Positions 9,254 through 20,901 of a stretch of DNA of 64,000 nucleotides are shown here, in pieces. This stretch comes from Arabidopsis thaliana (lineage: Eukaryota > Streptophyta > Magnoliopsida > Brassicales > Brassicaceae). The position numbers and the translations under genes were made by a program. The first letter of the stretch is position 1. Each line of letters starts with the position of its first letter. Where the stretch lies: positions 4,836,001 through 4,900,000 of the forward strand of contig NC_003070.9 of the NCBI RefSeq assembly GCF_000001735.4, written 5' to 3'. The notes below the pieces were generated by a model that had not been told where the DNA came from, made no database searches, and saw nothing but the letters and a program-made list of their open reading frames with translations.

Positions 9254-11827
9254 TTTAACAAGAGATCACAATGCCTCAGGAAGCTGGAGAAAATATGAAA
9301 AATAATTTAGAGCTTAGTTTGTTCATATGATCCTTTATATATAATCAACAAACACTAAAGAAACACACAAAACAGAGTCCTTGAGAATTCTAAAGATCAG
9401 ATCTTGGCACTACATTAGTTAAAATCAAAGAGCCAAATTTTCAGACATAAACACCTTTGACTTGTTTGGTCAACTATGCTAAATCAAGAAACAAGATTAT
9501 TCAAGAAACAGGGATTAGGTCAAATCTCTCCCCTCAATTCTAGCTCTTTATGCAAAATTGAGACAAGAAAACTACACAAACACAACCGATCAAGATCCAT
9601 GAGACATCACCGACTTATTAAGGAAACATTTTACATGACTTGTTGAATCTACAACATTTCATTGAATTAGAGCTTGGGAACATGCAATGCTTACAGATAG
9701 GAGCTTTCACTGGTCGATCTGTCTGTTTTGCCGGAAAATGTGACCGCTTCTTCGGCTGCTGCTAGCTTCAATGGTTTTATTTTGGCTTCTTGGGTTTGAA
9801 AGCAGAGAAATACAAAGTTTTTGGGGCTAACGTCTATATATTAAATATAAATATCTGATTACAGGTGGCTTTTTCTCTTTTAACTGTTCTTCGGGACGTG
9901 ACGGCACGTAAACTACTACTTAAAAATATATATTTAAATACATATATATGTACCTGAAATTAAAATATTTTATGACGGAATAATTATAGTTTTCTTAGAA
10001 AAACATAATAATTTCGTTTTATTTGTTCTTCAAAAGTTAGCGTTTATACTGATTAGATCGTAGTTTTGGTGAATTACATAAATGTATTTTAACCAACTTT
10101 TTAAAATTATCACCAACTACATTGAAAATCAATGTTCAACCATCATTATAGTTTGGTGAACTAATATTTTAATGTGCTAACGACATTATAAAAAAAAACA
10201 GCAGACGATTTTTCTTTTATTTAAGCATTTTTAGTGTCTTTTATATAACAGGCTTTTGGTCAAATAGAATAACACTAACTTGATGAAATATTTGATAAAA
10301 GGAATAAAACTAAATTATTATGACTTTGTTATATTCCACTTGTGTCCGGTGGCTTTGGATGATTGTGTAGCTGTGAATTAGAATTACACAACTACTCTGA
10401 ATTAGTCTTCGTTAGTGGAGTTTTCTGCATGTGAGCTAGATTTGAATACAATCATATCGAAAATATAAAGAATGATCAAAAGTAGTTTCTTTTTCCAAAT
10501 AGTGATCAGAAACTAGAATTAAAATTATCTGTAATCCATATCAATATGCGTAGAAATTTGATAGTCAACGTCGTAATATCTCTCAAAAGAGTTGGAGTCG
10601 ATATCATACTTTTGAAGGCTTGAAGCAGCCCATGCCATGTATCGACACGGAATTTCAGATAGATAATTTACCGGTTTATTCCGGTTTACAGACTCAATTA
10701 TGGTTAACACTTAACAATATACTCTAATAAAGCTTTTACCCCTAATTCACCTGTAGTTTTTTCAGTTAAAGCTAATGAAACGACTAACGAGTGCCCAACT
10801 CTTCTAAATATGTGATCCTTCATTATTCCGACTAGATATATCAGTTGATTGCTCATTCATTATTAAGTGCATGGCACTTGATACCAAAAATGATATTCAT
10901 GGTTTAGTGTAGGATTCAAAATTTGCATATTTGAACATAGTGTTGTATTAATTTTCTTTGACTCAAAATTCAACGAATTCATTTTTCATCCAAAATTAAA
11001 TGCATTCCAACTTTTTAATTTTGTCAACAAATACATTCAAGTATTCAACTTACATTAATTACTGCTTTGCTTATAAAGAGTTACCTTTTTGGGACCTTTA
11101 AATTTAACTTCATAATAAAATTAAAAAAATATATATACATAAAAAACACAAAAGATAAAGTAAAGTTAGATAGACACAGTACAAGTAAAGAAGAAGCAGA
11201 TTTCTCCCCTTTCCAAGAAATTAGGGTTTTTGGCTTCGATCGAATTTGCGGCAAGTAGGTTCAATTTCTTCCGACAACAGTCATCTTCTTCCTCATTTGT
11301 CTCTCCGAGTTTCGAAGCAGTAAGCTCTTTACTTTACTCATTTTTGTTGTCACTGGAAATTTCATAATGCATTGCAACGAAAATCTCTGGTACAGAATTT
11401 CGACAATGTGGGTTGTTCTTTTTCCTTGATAATCTTCTTCGTGAAGAAAAAAAGTATTTTGGAAACTAAAGTTCAGATCTTTGCTTGTCGTTTGATGAGT
11501 GAGAGATTGCTGGGTAGGTAGATTAATTCTATGAGTTTCCAGATTTGATTTTGTGAATTGGTTCTGTGTGGTGTTTATCTAGTAAGCTTTTTGTACAATG
11601 TGTAATGTTTGTTTGATGATTGAAAGTTTGAAACTTTGGTGCTATTTTGATTACTCAGGTGAGCTAAGCTAAAGAACAAGGAACAAAACCAAATTATGTG
11701 TTTGCGAGATCTGTCTCATAGTTTATGGAGTTGGAGAGGTGTTTAAGCTTGGTATTGAGAAGCTATACTGTTGTCAGCTTGAGGTGTTTTTAGCGAAAGG
11801 GTCTATCGAGTGAATAGAAGTTAAAGT
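9254..11827. other. Intergenic region between the KH and RING genes, including both leaders
   Basis: About 2.5 kb between divergent genes. The parts nearest each gene are probably 5' leaders; for the RING gene, transcribed leader sequence with a possible intron seems to lie between about 11200 and 11820. The middle (9900-11050) is AT-rich. A 61-codon minus-strand frame at 10525-10710 shows no motif I recognise. No RNA gene seen. Confidence 0.5.
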
Positions 11828-12970
11828 ATGGGTTCGCTCTGTTGTGTAGCTGCGAAGTCAGATAGATCAAATTCTACAAGTGGGGACTTTTCATTTGGCC
11901 TGCATGAGCCTTATTGGAGGACTAATACAAGTTTCTCTCCTCCTTCATCGAGATGGGACGTCCATGGATTAATGGATGGTATTAGCTGTTATGGATCTTC
12001 CACATCATCAAATGCTAATGTTCTTCGTAGTCCCGACCTTTCTCAAGCTCTTCATTGGACACCTAACGATTTTGAATCTGCTACAAGAAGAGGTTTGTTG
12101 CACTCAAATTCACATTCTCCTCTTTATGATATTTACATCTACGGAACTTGAACAGTGTATCTTTTTGTTTTTTCATTTCTCTATGCAGATCAGATTGTTA
12201 AGCAACTACCAGGTACATCAAGAAATGTCGGTATTGGTGACTCTGAACCTGGTCGTAACTCCTCAAGCCGGCGCTTTTTCTTGTCTAAGCCGGTTCATCC
12301 TATACTGCATCCTTCTGATAATGTTAGGGATACAGCATCTGATTCTGCGGATGCCTGCAGTTGGAGCAGCGGGACCCCAAGCAGCATTGATTCTGTGGAT
12401 GTTCCTGAGCCAGTTCTTGATTGGAATAATAACTCTACCAAAGCACAACAAGTAGCAGCTTCAAGTACATTTAAATGCGGACTGTGTAACAGATACCTCT
12501 CGCAGAAATCTCCGTGGGGATCTCGGTCCATTGTAAGAAACCGAGACATGCCTGTCACAGGAGTGCTTTCATGTCAACATGTCTTTCACGTGGAATGTCT
12601 TGACCAATCAACTCCAAAGATTCAACGCAATGACCCACTGTGTCCAATATGCACCAAACAGGAAGGAGAACACTTCAAATCAAACAACATTGTCCCGAGG
12701 CTTAAACCGCTTTATGAAGATGGGCCATCTTCAAGACCATGGGGCTGTGCTCAGGCCGGTGACTGTGTTGAAAGTGCTGTCAATGTGCCCCCTAAAAACA
12801 CCATGATGATGATAAACCGGAACCGGATAAGGAAAAGCCTCTCATTGAGAGGAAACTCAAGCAAAGATTTTTCAAGAAAAATGAAGAGAAGTAACTCAGT
12901 TGCCATGGAAAATCTGGCTAATCAAGTCTCGCTTGTTCATTCTAGAGGGAAAGAGAAAGTTTCATGGTAG
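11828..12970 (+). CDS. RING-finger protein, probable E3 ubiquitin ligase
   Basis: Exons 11828-12092 and 12189-12970 join through a split Asp codon to give 348 residues. The N-terminal half is Ser-rich and without a recognisable domain. A RING-type zinc site follows: C185-x2-C188, a long 28-residue loop, C217-x-H219-x2-H222-x2-C225, then C240-x2-C243. The loop between the second and third ligands is longer than in a typical RING-H2. The C-terminus is basic (RKSLSLRGNSSK, KMKRSNS), suggesting nuclear or membrane-surface localisation. Ligase activity is inferred from the RING only. The N-terminal MGSLCC could carry a myristoyl or palmitoyl anchor, since Gly2 is followed by two cysteines. Confidence 0.88.
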
Positions 12971-13447
12971 CTGGAGGAAAAAAGCAGAGTGATCAAAACG
13001 TCGATTTTTCTGGCCTAGTTAAACATTTAACCTTTTGACAAGTATTGATCTTGGAAGACCAGTGAAGTACTGTAGAGTATTCATTTTGGAACATCTGTAA
13101 GCAAATTTGTTTAGAGCTTTGATGTTGTTATTCATCCTGTAATCATCTCTGTTGGAGACCATCTTGACCGGTTTATTATCCAATCTAGAAGGTTTTTTGG
13201 TTCGGATAATTCTCTGATTTTGTGGTCTCATAGAAGAACTTCAAGTTAGATTGAACAATTGAGCAAACAAAAATCAAGATCTACATACAAAAGTTGAAGT
13301 ACTAGTCATGGTTTTATAGCTTATGCCATAATCGAAACTAATCTAATCAGAAAACACATTATACTGACTTTCTTACAACACCAAATACTCTCTTGATTAT
13401 TTTCTAGATCATTATTAAAGACTTAGAGTTAAAGAGGTTTTGGTTTC

Positions 13448-13826
13448 TTAGCAATTGTTTCGACATCTGCATATGCGTTTGGGACGACCCAAGATGACAA
13501 CAGGGTTATCAAAACATTCACAACGTAAGTTTTTCTTGTTTTCTCCTGGACTGCCTTTTTTATTCATCGCTTCTACGCACATTTTCTTCCGTTATTGCCA
13601 CATTTGCCAGGGAATTCTCCTGTGAATTCACATACTCCTGCTTGCTCCACATGGATACTTTCCACCTCTATTGTTTTATGACAATGACAAGAAAGTTTTA
13701 AATTAATTGTAGAGAAACAATTTTAGATAAATTGATAAATGCAACAAGAGTTAAAATACCATTGATATTGTTCATAACGAAGAACATGAGAACACAAGAA
13801 ACCATAAACAAAGTAGCCCATTTCAT
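13448..13826 (-). pseudogene. Defensin-like (LCR-type) cysteine-rich peptide gene, frame disturbed
   Basis: Exon 1 (13760-13826) encodes a signal peptide of the kind seen in plant defensin-like genes (MKWATLFMVSC then a hydrophobic stretch), with a GT donor in the standard place after it. Exon 2 (13448-13667) contains the family's eight-cysteine layout: a first Cys, a Lys-Cys-Gly-Asn-Asn-Gly segment, then a CEC pair, a CRC pair and a last Cys just before the stop. The first two cysteines and the last six are not in one continuous frame, so the gene seems to carry one frame break and is probably a recent pseudogene or a sequence error. LCR peptides are secreted and act in signalling or defence; the role of this one is unknown. 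It is far too short to show as a single long open frame. Confidence 0.6.
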
Positions 13827-14283
13827 GATTTAGAAGAAAGAGGTTTTTGTTACTTGCATAAACTTATTGTTTGATTTGCTCTCGTGATAAGTATTTTGTT
13901 CGATCTCTAACAACACTTGGAAATTAAATATATTCAAGATAGGATAAGAATAGCTATTCTTATTACATTATGGGGAAGAATAAAAGAAAAAGAAAAAAGA
14001 GAGGTGGAGCCAAGTCAACTAGATCGACAAGATAGTGATTTGATTTTAGAAAAATTCAAATAATTATCCAACAAAGAGAGCATGAATCATGATCTCCAAC
14101 CATATATGCGTTCATTATTGTAACAATTTTTTTTTGGAATTATTTATTCATTGACCACCTTCTCAGACCATGCGTTCCACGACACAAAATACTCACTTAG
14201 ACCCACAACCTCTTCCATCAAACCAAACAATCCCTTTTCCTCAGACAAAACTTTGTCTCTGAATCTGAAAATCAAGATTAGAC
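13827..14283. other. Intergenic region upstream of the first GMC gene
   Basis: This holds the promoters of the defensin-like gene (minus) and of the first GMC gene (plus). The part from about 14050 to 14283 is repeated, with substitutions, upstream of the second GMC gene (about 16420-16649), so the tandem duplication unit includes the promoter. Confidence 0.6.
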
Positions 14284-15885
14284 ATGTCTCATTTTGTGTT
14301 TCTCTTTATTATTTCCATGTTCATTAATCTGTCACAAGGTATTAATAATGTAGACTATCTCCTTGTTTGAAAATACTATAGTTTATATGCAGTGAAGGTT
14401 TTCATTAACTGTTGTTTGACGTTTTCAGGAGCGCAAATGCCTTACATGACTACTGATCCGAAAGAAGTTTCCGGCAAGTCATTCGATTACATCGTTGTTG
14501 GAGGCGGAACTGCGGGGTGTTCCTTAGCTGCTACTCTGTCTGAGAAATACTCTGTTCTGGTCATTGAACGCGGTGGCTCGCCTTTTGGAGATCCATTAGT
14601 AGAAGATAAAAAGTACTATGGATACTCATTGATAAATACAGATGAATACTCATCCGTTGCGCAAAGTTTTACCTCCGTAGATGGAATCAAAAACCACAGA
14701 GGACGTGTTCTTGGAGGATCGAGCGCTATCAATGGCGGATTTTACAGCCGAGCTAGCGATGAGTTTGTGAAGAAAGCTGGTTGGGACAAGGATCTGGTTC
14801 AAGAATCTTATAAATGGGTTGAGTCTAAGGTTGTCTTCATGCCGGAGTTGACTCGATGGCAATCCATTGTGCAGTTCGGATTTCTTGAAGCAGGGTTTTA
14901 TCCGTATAACGGATATAGTTTGGAGCACACGCAAGGGACAAAGATCGGTGGAAGCATATTTGATCAGTGTGGGAAAAGACATACATCTGCAGATCTTTTG
15001 GGATATGGTAAACCAAATTGCATCACTGTTCTTCTAAACGCAACGGTAAAGAGCATAATCTTTGATGCTAACAAGACTCGCGCAGTTGGAGTTAGGTTTA
15101 TGGAGAGTGATGGGAACTCAAGTAAGAGCTACAAAGTTCATGTTGAGCAGCATAGAGGCGAGGTTATACTTGCGGCTGGGGCTTTAGGTAGTCCGCAGAT
15201 TCTCCTCTTAAGCGGTATTGGACCCGAGAATCATCTCAATGATTTCGACATTCCTGTGATTGTCAATCTCAAAGAAGTCGGAAAACAAATGTCAGATAAT
15301 CCAGCGATCTCTCTTCTCGTTGATAGATTCTCGCAAAACCTCACAGTCGATCCACCTCAAGTTGTAGCGATAACAGAAGGTTTTAAATTCATACTCCAAT
15401 CCCTGGTTCTTCCAACTAACATTACCACAACAAGAACCGCTATATCAGCCAAAATCGCATTCCCTAAATCCAAAGGAAGACTCAAGCTTAACAACACTAA
15501 CCCTAGGGAGAATCCGTCAGTGACGTTCAACTACTTGGAAAACAAGGCAGACCTTGACGCATGCCAAGAGATGGTTTTGCATCTTCAACACGTGGCTAGG
15601 TCAAAGACTGTGACGTTTTTCTTGGGGACACAAGCTCAGGATAAGCTAGTGGCAGGTGACGAAGAGCTTAAGAAGTTCTGCATAAAGAATGTGAGAACTT
15701 ATTATCATTACCATGGGGGTTGCGTTGTGGGATCTGTCGTGAATGAGGAATATAAAGTGAATGGTGTGAAGCGTTTAAGAGTCGTTGATGGTTCAACGTT
15801 TGAAGAATCACCAGGAACAAACCCTATGGCAACAGTATTAATGCTGGGAAGATATCAAGGAATCAAGATACTCAAAGAACATTAG
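14284..15885 (+). CDS. Secreted GMC oxidoreductase, HOTHEAD/mandelonitrile lyase-like (copy 1)
   Basis: A 55-nt first exon (14284-14338) encodes a signal peptide (MSHFVFLF...); exon 2 (14429-15885) carries the rest, joined through a split Gly codon. Total 503 residues. The FAD dinucleotide-binding GGGTAG is at residues 43-48, the GMC signature GGSSAINGG follows, and the second signature GSPQILLLSGIGP is in the middle. The C-terminal active-site region has the Tyr-His-Tyr-His-Gly-Gly stretch and NPMAT. Family members oxidise alcohols with FAD or act as hydroxynitrile lyases; HOTHEAD acts in cutin or fatty-acid oxidation. The substrate here is unknown. At about 500 residues it is shorter than HOTHEAD (near 590). 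It is the left member of a tandem pair. Confidence 0.9.
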
Positions 15886-16649
15886 GAAAGGTTGTTTAGC
15901 CCTTAAAATATTTTGAACCAAAACGATGTAAATGCAAAAATGTTCATGAAAAAGATTTTAAACCAAAACGATGTAAAAATGTTCATTATAGTTTAAATCC
16001 AAATGAGAACTGAAATCCAAATGCTCGTATCTTGTAATATAGCTTTTGTTTCAAGGATTAGATGTTTGGTTTTAAATCTTCTCCATCGACCATTGGTATT
16101 AATGTCTCTTGAATGTGTATATTTCGTTTTGATACAGTCCACTACACATTGCTCTAGATTTTTCAGACAATGGTGGTCGTCTCTTTTCGTACTCTCTTAT
16201 CATTATGAATTTCAGGTTGTTAGTTTTGGATCTTTTGGTTAAGGTTAATTTTTTTTTTTAACCATTATCAAAAAAGGTTAATTGTCCATTTTTCTAACTA
16301 ATTTTGTTGCCTCGTCGTCCACTCAGATTTTTAGTTGGAACAAGAAAAGGTAAAAATCATAATTATCCAGGGCCATGACTTAAAGGCATGAATATATGAT
16401 TATGCAAGGAAAATTTCATAATTATCCAACAAAGAGAGCATCATTGTCTCTAACCATGCGTTCCTTATTGTAACAAACTTTTTCAATATTATTTATTTGT
16501 TGACTACCTTCTCAGATCATTATGTCTACACTCTCATTGCTTTAAGAGACACAAAATCATCACCTAGACTCACAACCTCTTCCATTAAACCAAACAATCC
16601 CTTTTAATCAGACAAAACTCTGTCTCTCAATCTCAAAATCAAGATTGAC
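15886..16649. other. Spacer between the two GMC genes
   Basis: This holds the 3' end of copy 1 and the promoter of copy 2. A short sequence (AACCAAAACGATGTAAA) occurs twice at about 15916 and 15961. From about 16420 on it is homologous to the region upstream of copy 1. No additional gene is seen. Confidence 0.5.
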
Positions 16650-18307
16650 ATGTCTCGTTTTGTGCTTCTCTTTATCATTTCCACATTCATTAATCTGTCA
16701 CAAGGTATTAATGTAGAGTATCTTCTTGTTTGAAACAAATATATTATATATGTGCAATAAGGTTTTTCATTAGATGTTGTTTGATGTTTTCAGGAGCGCA
16801 AATGCCTTACATGACCACAGATGCTAAAGAAGTTTCCGGCAAGTCATTCGATTACATCGTTGTAGGTGGCGGAACTGCGGGATGCTCCTTAGCCGCAACT
16901 CTATCTGAGAAATACTCTGTTCTTGTCATTGAACGTGGTGGCTCACCTTTTGGTGATCCTTTAGTAGAGGAAAGAAAGTACTTTGGATACTCATTGCTAA
17001 ATACAGATGAATACTCATCTGTTGCGCAAAGTTTTACCTCTGTAGATGGAATCGAAAACTACAGAGGACGCGTTCTTGGAGGATCGAGCGCTATAAATGG
17101 CGGATTTTACAGCCGAGCAAGCGATGAGTTTGTGAAGAAAGCTGGATGGGACAAGGGTCTGGTTCAAGAATCTTATAAATGGGTTGAGTCTAAGGTTGTT
17201 TTCATGCCAGAACTGACTCAATGGCAATCTGTTGTGCAATTCGGGTTTCTTGAAGCCGGGTTTTATCCATATAACGGATATAGTTTGGAGCACACGCAAG
17301 GGACAAAAATCGGTGGAAGCATATACGATCAGTGTGGGAAAAGACATACATCTGCAGATCTTTTGGGATTTGGTAAACCAAATTGTATAACTGTTCTTTT
17401 AAACACAACGGTAAAGAGCATAATCTTTGATAGTAGTAATAAGACTCGTGCGGTTGGAGTTAGGTTTATGGAGAGTGATGGGAACTCAAGTAAGAGCTAC
17501 AAAGTTCATGTTGAGCAGCATAGAGGCGAGGTTATACTCGCGGCTGGGGCTTTAGGTAGTCCGCAGATTCTTCTCTTAAGCGGTATTGGACCCGAGAATC
17601 ATCTAAAGGATTTCGACATTCCTGTGATTGTCAATCTCAAAGAAGTCGGAAGAAAAATGTCGGATAATCCAGCGATCTCTCTTCTTGTTGATAGATTCTC
17701 GCAAAACCGCACACTCGAGCCACCTCAAGTTGCAGCAATAGCAGAAGGTTACAAATTCATACTCGAATCCGAGGTTCTCCCAACTGACATTACCACAACA
17801 AGAATCTCTATAGCAGCCAAAATCGCATTCCCTAAATCCAAAGGAAGGCTCAAGCTTAACAGCACTAACCCTAGGGAGAATCCGTCAGTGAAATTCAACT
17901 ACTTGGAAAACAAGGCAGACCTCGACGCATGCCTAGAGATGGTTCTGCATCTTCAACATGTAGCGAGGTCTGAGACTGTCACGTTCTTCTTGGGGACACA
18001 AGCTCATGATAAGCTTGTGGCGGGTGACGAAGAGCTTAAAAGCTTCTGCATAAAGAATGTTAGAACTTATTATCATTACCATGGTGGTTGCGTTGTTGGA
18101 TCTGTTGTGGACGAGGAGTATAAAGTGAATGGTGTTAAGCGTTTAAGAGTTGTTGATGGTTCAACGTTTGAAGAATCACCAGGAACAAACCCTATGGCTA
18201 CTGTTTTAATGCTGGGAAGATATCAAGGAATCAAAATACTCAAAGAACGAGAAGAGCAAGAAGATACATTTCTTAGCCCTCAAGGTAGCCCACAACCACA
18301 GCCATAA
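16650..18307 (+). CDS. Secreted GMC oxidoreductase (copy 2 of tandem pair)
   Basis: The same structure as its left neighbour: a 55-nt signal-peptide exon (16650-16704) and a long second exon (16794-18307), 522 residues in all. FAD-binding GGGTAG is at residues 43-48, and both GMC signatures and the Tyr-His-Tyr-His-Gly-Gly active-site stretch are present. It differs from copy 1 mainly by scattered substitutions and by a 20-residue C-terminal extension (EREEQEDTFLSPQ and on) where copy 1 stops after KEH. The first exons, donor sites and acceptor contexts are nearly identical at a spacing of 2,366 bp, so this is a recent tandem duplication. Whether both enzymes use the same substrate is unknown. 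Confidence 0.9.
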
Positions 18308-18531
18308 CACATTGAAATCTTTGTTTCTGTTGTAGTTTGCTTCAATGAGAAAGAATCAAGTTGCTGATTAATACTTACAACTTAAGCAACCAATTTTATT
18401 GAATTCGAAATTGATTTCAGTAAACGAAAACGAAACTATACAAAACATTCTAGCAAACCTAAACCTAAACCTAGCCCCATGTTGCATCTTGAGGGTTCGA
18501 GTCACTTTTAACTTCTTCTTCCTCCGTCTTC

Positions 18532-19071
18532 TTAGTTTCTTCTGTCGCCGGCGTTAATGGAGAAACCAATCCAAATCCCAATCTTCTTCTCTTCTTCAAC
18601 TTCTTCAACAGGCATCTCATACCTACACATAGGACACGTGGCGTGCCTCCCTAACCACTCCTCCACACACTTTGAGTGAAACTTATGTTTACAAGGCATC
18701 TCCGCCGCCACGTCACCTTTAGACCACTCATCCAAACAAATCGCGCAAGAACCACCATATTTCTCCTTATCTTCTCCGATCACGACACGTGGCATATTCT
18801 CCACTTCTGACTTCAACGCCGGCGACCTCCCTTGTTTTCCACCGTCGCTAAAGAAATCGTCGAGTCCCGATCGCGATCCGATCATCACGAACCTTGGACT
18901 CAACGGATCTCCCCGTCTCGTTGTTTGATCGGTAGATCCTTGGTCATCATCGTCTTCTCTGGCGGCTAAAGCTACAATCACCGGCAAAAATCGAGAGAGA
19001 CCATCACCTCTTCCTTGTATAATTCTCTCGAACATAGAAGAAAACTCAACGAAATCATTCTCAGAAGACAT
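18532..19071 (-). CDS. RING-H2 protein, probable E3 ubiquitin ligase
   Basis: A single-exon gene of 179 residues. A C-terminal RING-H2 is complete: C109-x2-C112, C127-x-H129-x2-H132-x2-C135, C146-x2-C149. The spacing and the CAICLDEW start resemble the BTL/RDUF/CIP8 group of plant RING-H2 ligases. The N-terminal half is polar with an acidic Asp run (residues 40-43), and a Glu-rich helix follows the RING. No membrane segment. The start at 19071 (MSSENDF) is the first ATG; the in-frame triplet 15 nt upstream is TTG. Ligase activity is inferred from the domain. Confidence 0.9.
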   Translation of the reverse strand: MSSENDFVEFSSMFERIIQGRGDGLSRFLPVIVALAAREDDDDQGSTDQTTRRGDPLSPRFVMIGSRSGLDDFFSDGGKQGRSPALKSEVENMPRVVIGEDKEKYGGSCAICLDEWSKGDVAAEMPCKHKFHSKCVEEWLGRHATCPMCRYEMPVEEVEEEKKIGIWIGFSINAGDRRN

Positions 19072-19569
19072 CACGCTAGTACCCAAAACAAAGAGAAAAA
19101 AACCGAGACTTTTTTGTTAAGAACAGAGAAAAGGAGCGAACTTTCTTGGAGAAAAATCTCTTAAGAAGAAGAAGAAGAAAAGTCGAAAGATAAGACAATT
19201 GAAATTGGAGAAGATAGTGTTTGAGATTATATATGTTAGCAGAAGATTACAGTAGTTTCATGAAAAGAAAGTTGCAGAAGACTCTAGAACCATTGACGAC
19301 GCTTAAGACTTTCCATTTATTTTTAGTTTCTTTTAAAAACAATTTAGTATTTATTATTTAAAAACCTTATCCTCTTTCATAAAGGACAAAAAGGAAATAG
19401 ATAATTACGCTGTGAGAAATTTTGCATAAAGGTACGAACATTTATAATTTTATTTACAAAGTTCCAGTTTTTTTGGAGTGTTGATAAAACCCCCAGAGAT
19501 TATTCCTGCACAGAAGGTGTTTGATTAAATTCCGCTGAGGGTAATGTTCTGACTTTCGATGCTTTACGA
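19072..19569. other. Divergent spacer between RING-H2 and L18p genes
   Basis: About 500 bp holding both 5' leaders. A purine-rich GAAGAAGAAG run lies at about 19164-19180, likely in the RING-H2 leader. Otherwise AT-rich with nothing distinctive. Confidence 0.5.
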
Positions 19570-20762
19570 ATGATACTTGGCATGGCTGCTTTGACTTCTC
19601 TTTCTACTGTTCAGTTTAGAGTCTCTGACATTCTCGGAACTCGTTTGAAACCTTATCCCCAGTTTCCAATTCGAATAACAAGTGAGTGGTATAATTCGTC
19701 TTACTCTGTTCTTCTTCCATGTTTATTATCCTCTGTTTCGCTTACTTGGTTCATGATTTTTCGACCCTTTTATCAGCTATGTCTGTAGTAAAGCCGTTTG
19801 TGATTGAAGCGAGAGGGAACACTCGAGTGGAGAGTCCGAAAACTAGGAACAGGAGGAGCAGGAAGAAGGTAGCTTTCTAGAAGTGCTTTCATATAATAAT
19901 GCACAAAAGTTTGAATTTTTTTTGCCGAACTTGTTAATAAGTATTTTCTTTCATTTTGAAACAGTTTACTGGAACACAAACAAAACCAAGACTTTCAGTG
20001 TTCTGTTCAGATAAACAACTCTATGCTATGTTGGTTGATGACTTTAACAAAAAGTGTTTGTTCTACGCTAGTACATTGCAGAAGTCCATTCGCGGAGATC
20101 CTCCATGTACTGTCATTGTAAGTTTAGCCACCAGAAAATCTTGAATCTGTTGTGTCTCTTGAAAAATCTTCAAACTTTGATAAGAGTGTAGCGCCGCGTA
20201 AGCAGCATTTAATCAGAGTTTGCTTTGTTGGTTACGCGGTTTACAGTATTGGTGGCATTGTCTTTGCTTCACTCTTGAACTTTGATAAGAGTTTAGCCGG
20301 TTAAGTAACATTTAGTTGGAGTTTGTTTTGATATCTACACGGTTTATTGTATAGGTGGCATTGTCTTTGCTTCATTGGTCATCAGTTGTTTCACAAATTT
20401 TCTGTCTTGATTGAGAGAATGGTTGGATTTCATAGAGGTGACGGCATCGAGTTCCAGGGTTAGATAGAAGAGACTAGTCTAGTTGAAGTTGTTGCTTGTT
20501 ATATTTGCAGTTACATTTTTACAATGTAATAAGAATTCAGGGTCAAGGAAACTCGATCTTGAACAATGGTTTTCCCTCTTGGTCTCATTACATGTTTAAT
20601 GTATTTCAGGAAGCAGCTAAACGGGTTGGAGAAGAGCTCATTAAGGCTTCTATTGACCTCAAGATTAACGAGATATCGTCTTATGATCGAAATGGAAATA
20701 AACGAGGCGAAAGAATGCAAGCCTTTGAAATTGCAATTGCGCAACACGGGTTCTTACCGTAG
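19570..20762 (+). CDS. Ribosomal protein L18p/L5e-family protein, organellar type
   Basis: Four exons, 19570-19681, 19777-19868, 19965-20117 and 20610-20762, give about 169 residues. After an N-terminal extension of 40 or so residues and a basic stretch (NRRSRKK), the body matches bacterial-type uL18: PRLSVFCSDKQLYAML, then an amphipathic helix (EAAKRVGEELIKAS) and a C-terminal region ending QHGFLP. uL18 binds 5S rRNA in the central protuberance of the large subunit. The extension suggests plastid or mitochondrial import, so this is a mitoribosomal/plastid or L18-like accessory protein. Two in-frame Met codons (residues 1 and 5) could serve as start. The third intron (492 bp) contains a tandem repeat. 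Confidence 0.83.
20173..20382 (+). repeat. 105-bp tandem duplication in an intron
   Basis: Two diverged copies, 20173-20277 and 20278-20382, both start AACTTTGATAAGAGT and contain GGTGGCATTGTCTTTGCTTCA near their ends. They lie inside intron 3 of the L18p gene. The copies differ at many positions, so the duplication is not very recent. Confidence 0.8.
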
Positions 20763-20901
20763 TAGGTATAACTCTTAGCTCAAAGCCTCAAAGACTCATC
20801 ACATTCATTTTAGTTATAGAACTCAAAGACTCATCACATTCGTCAAACTTATAGAAGCTTCACCTGCATTCTCTTATTGAAACACAAAAAAACTCTTTTT
20901 T

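Noticed and set aside
10525-10710. 61-codon minus-strand open frame in the KH/RING spacer
   Set aside because: No motif, signal or family resemblance, AT-rich surroundings and no splice-linked partner frame. Chance is the simplest reading.
12263-12558. Antisense and +1 frames over the RING gene exon 2
   Set aside because: Shadows of the RING coding frame; they lose their meaning at the splice sites and carry no motif.
14650-14982. 110-codon minus-strand frame, repeated at 17015-17347
   Set aside because: It is conserved between the GMC copies only because it is antisense to conserved GMC coding sequence; no independent evidence of coding.
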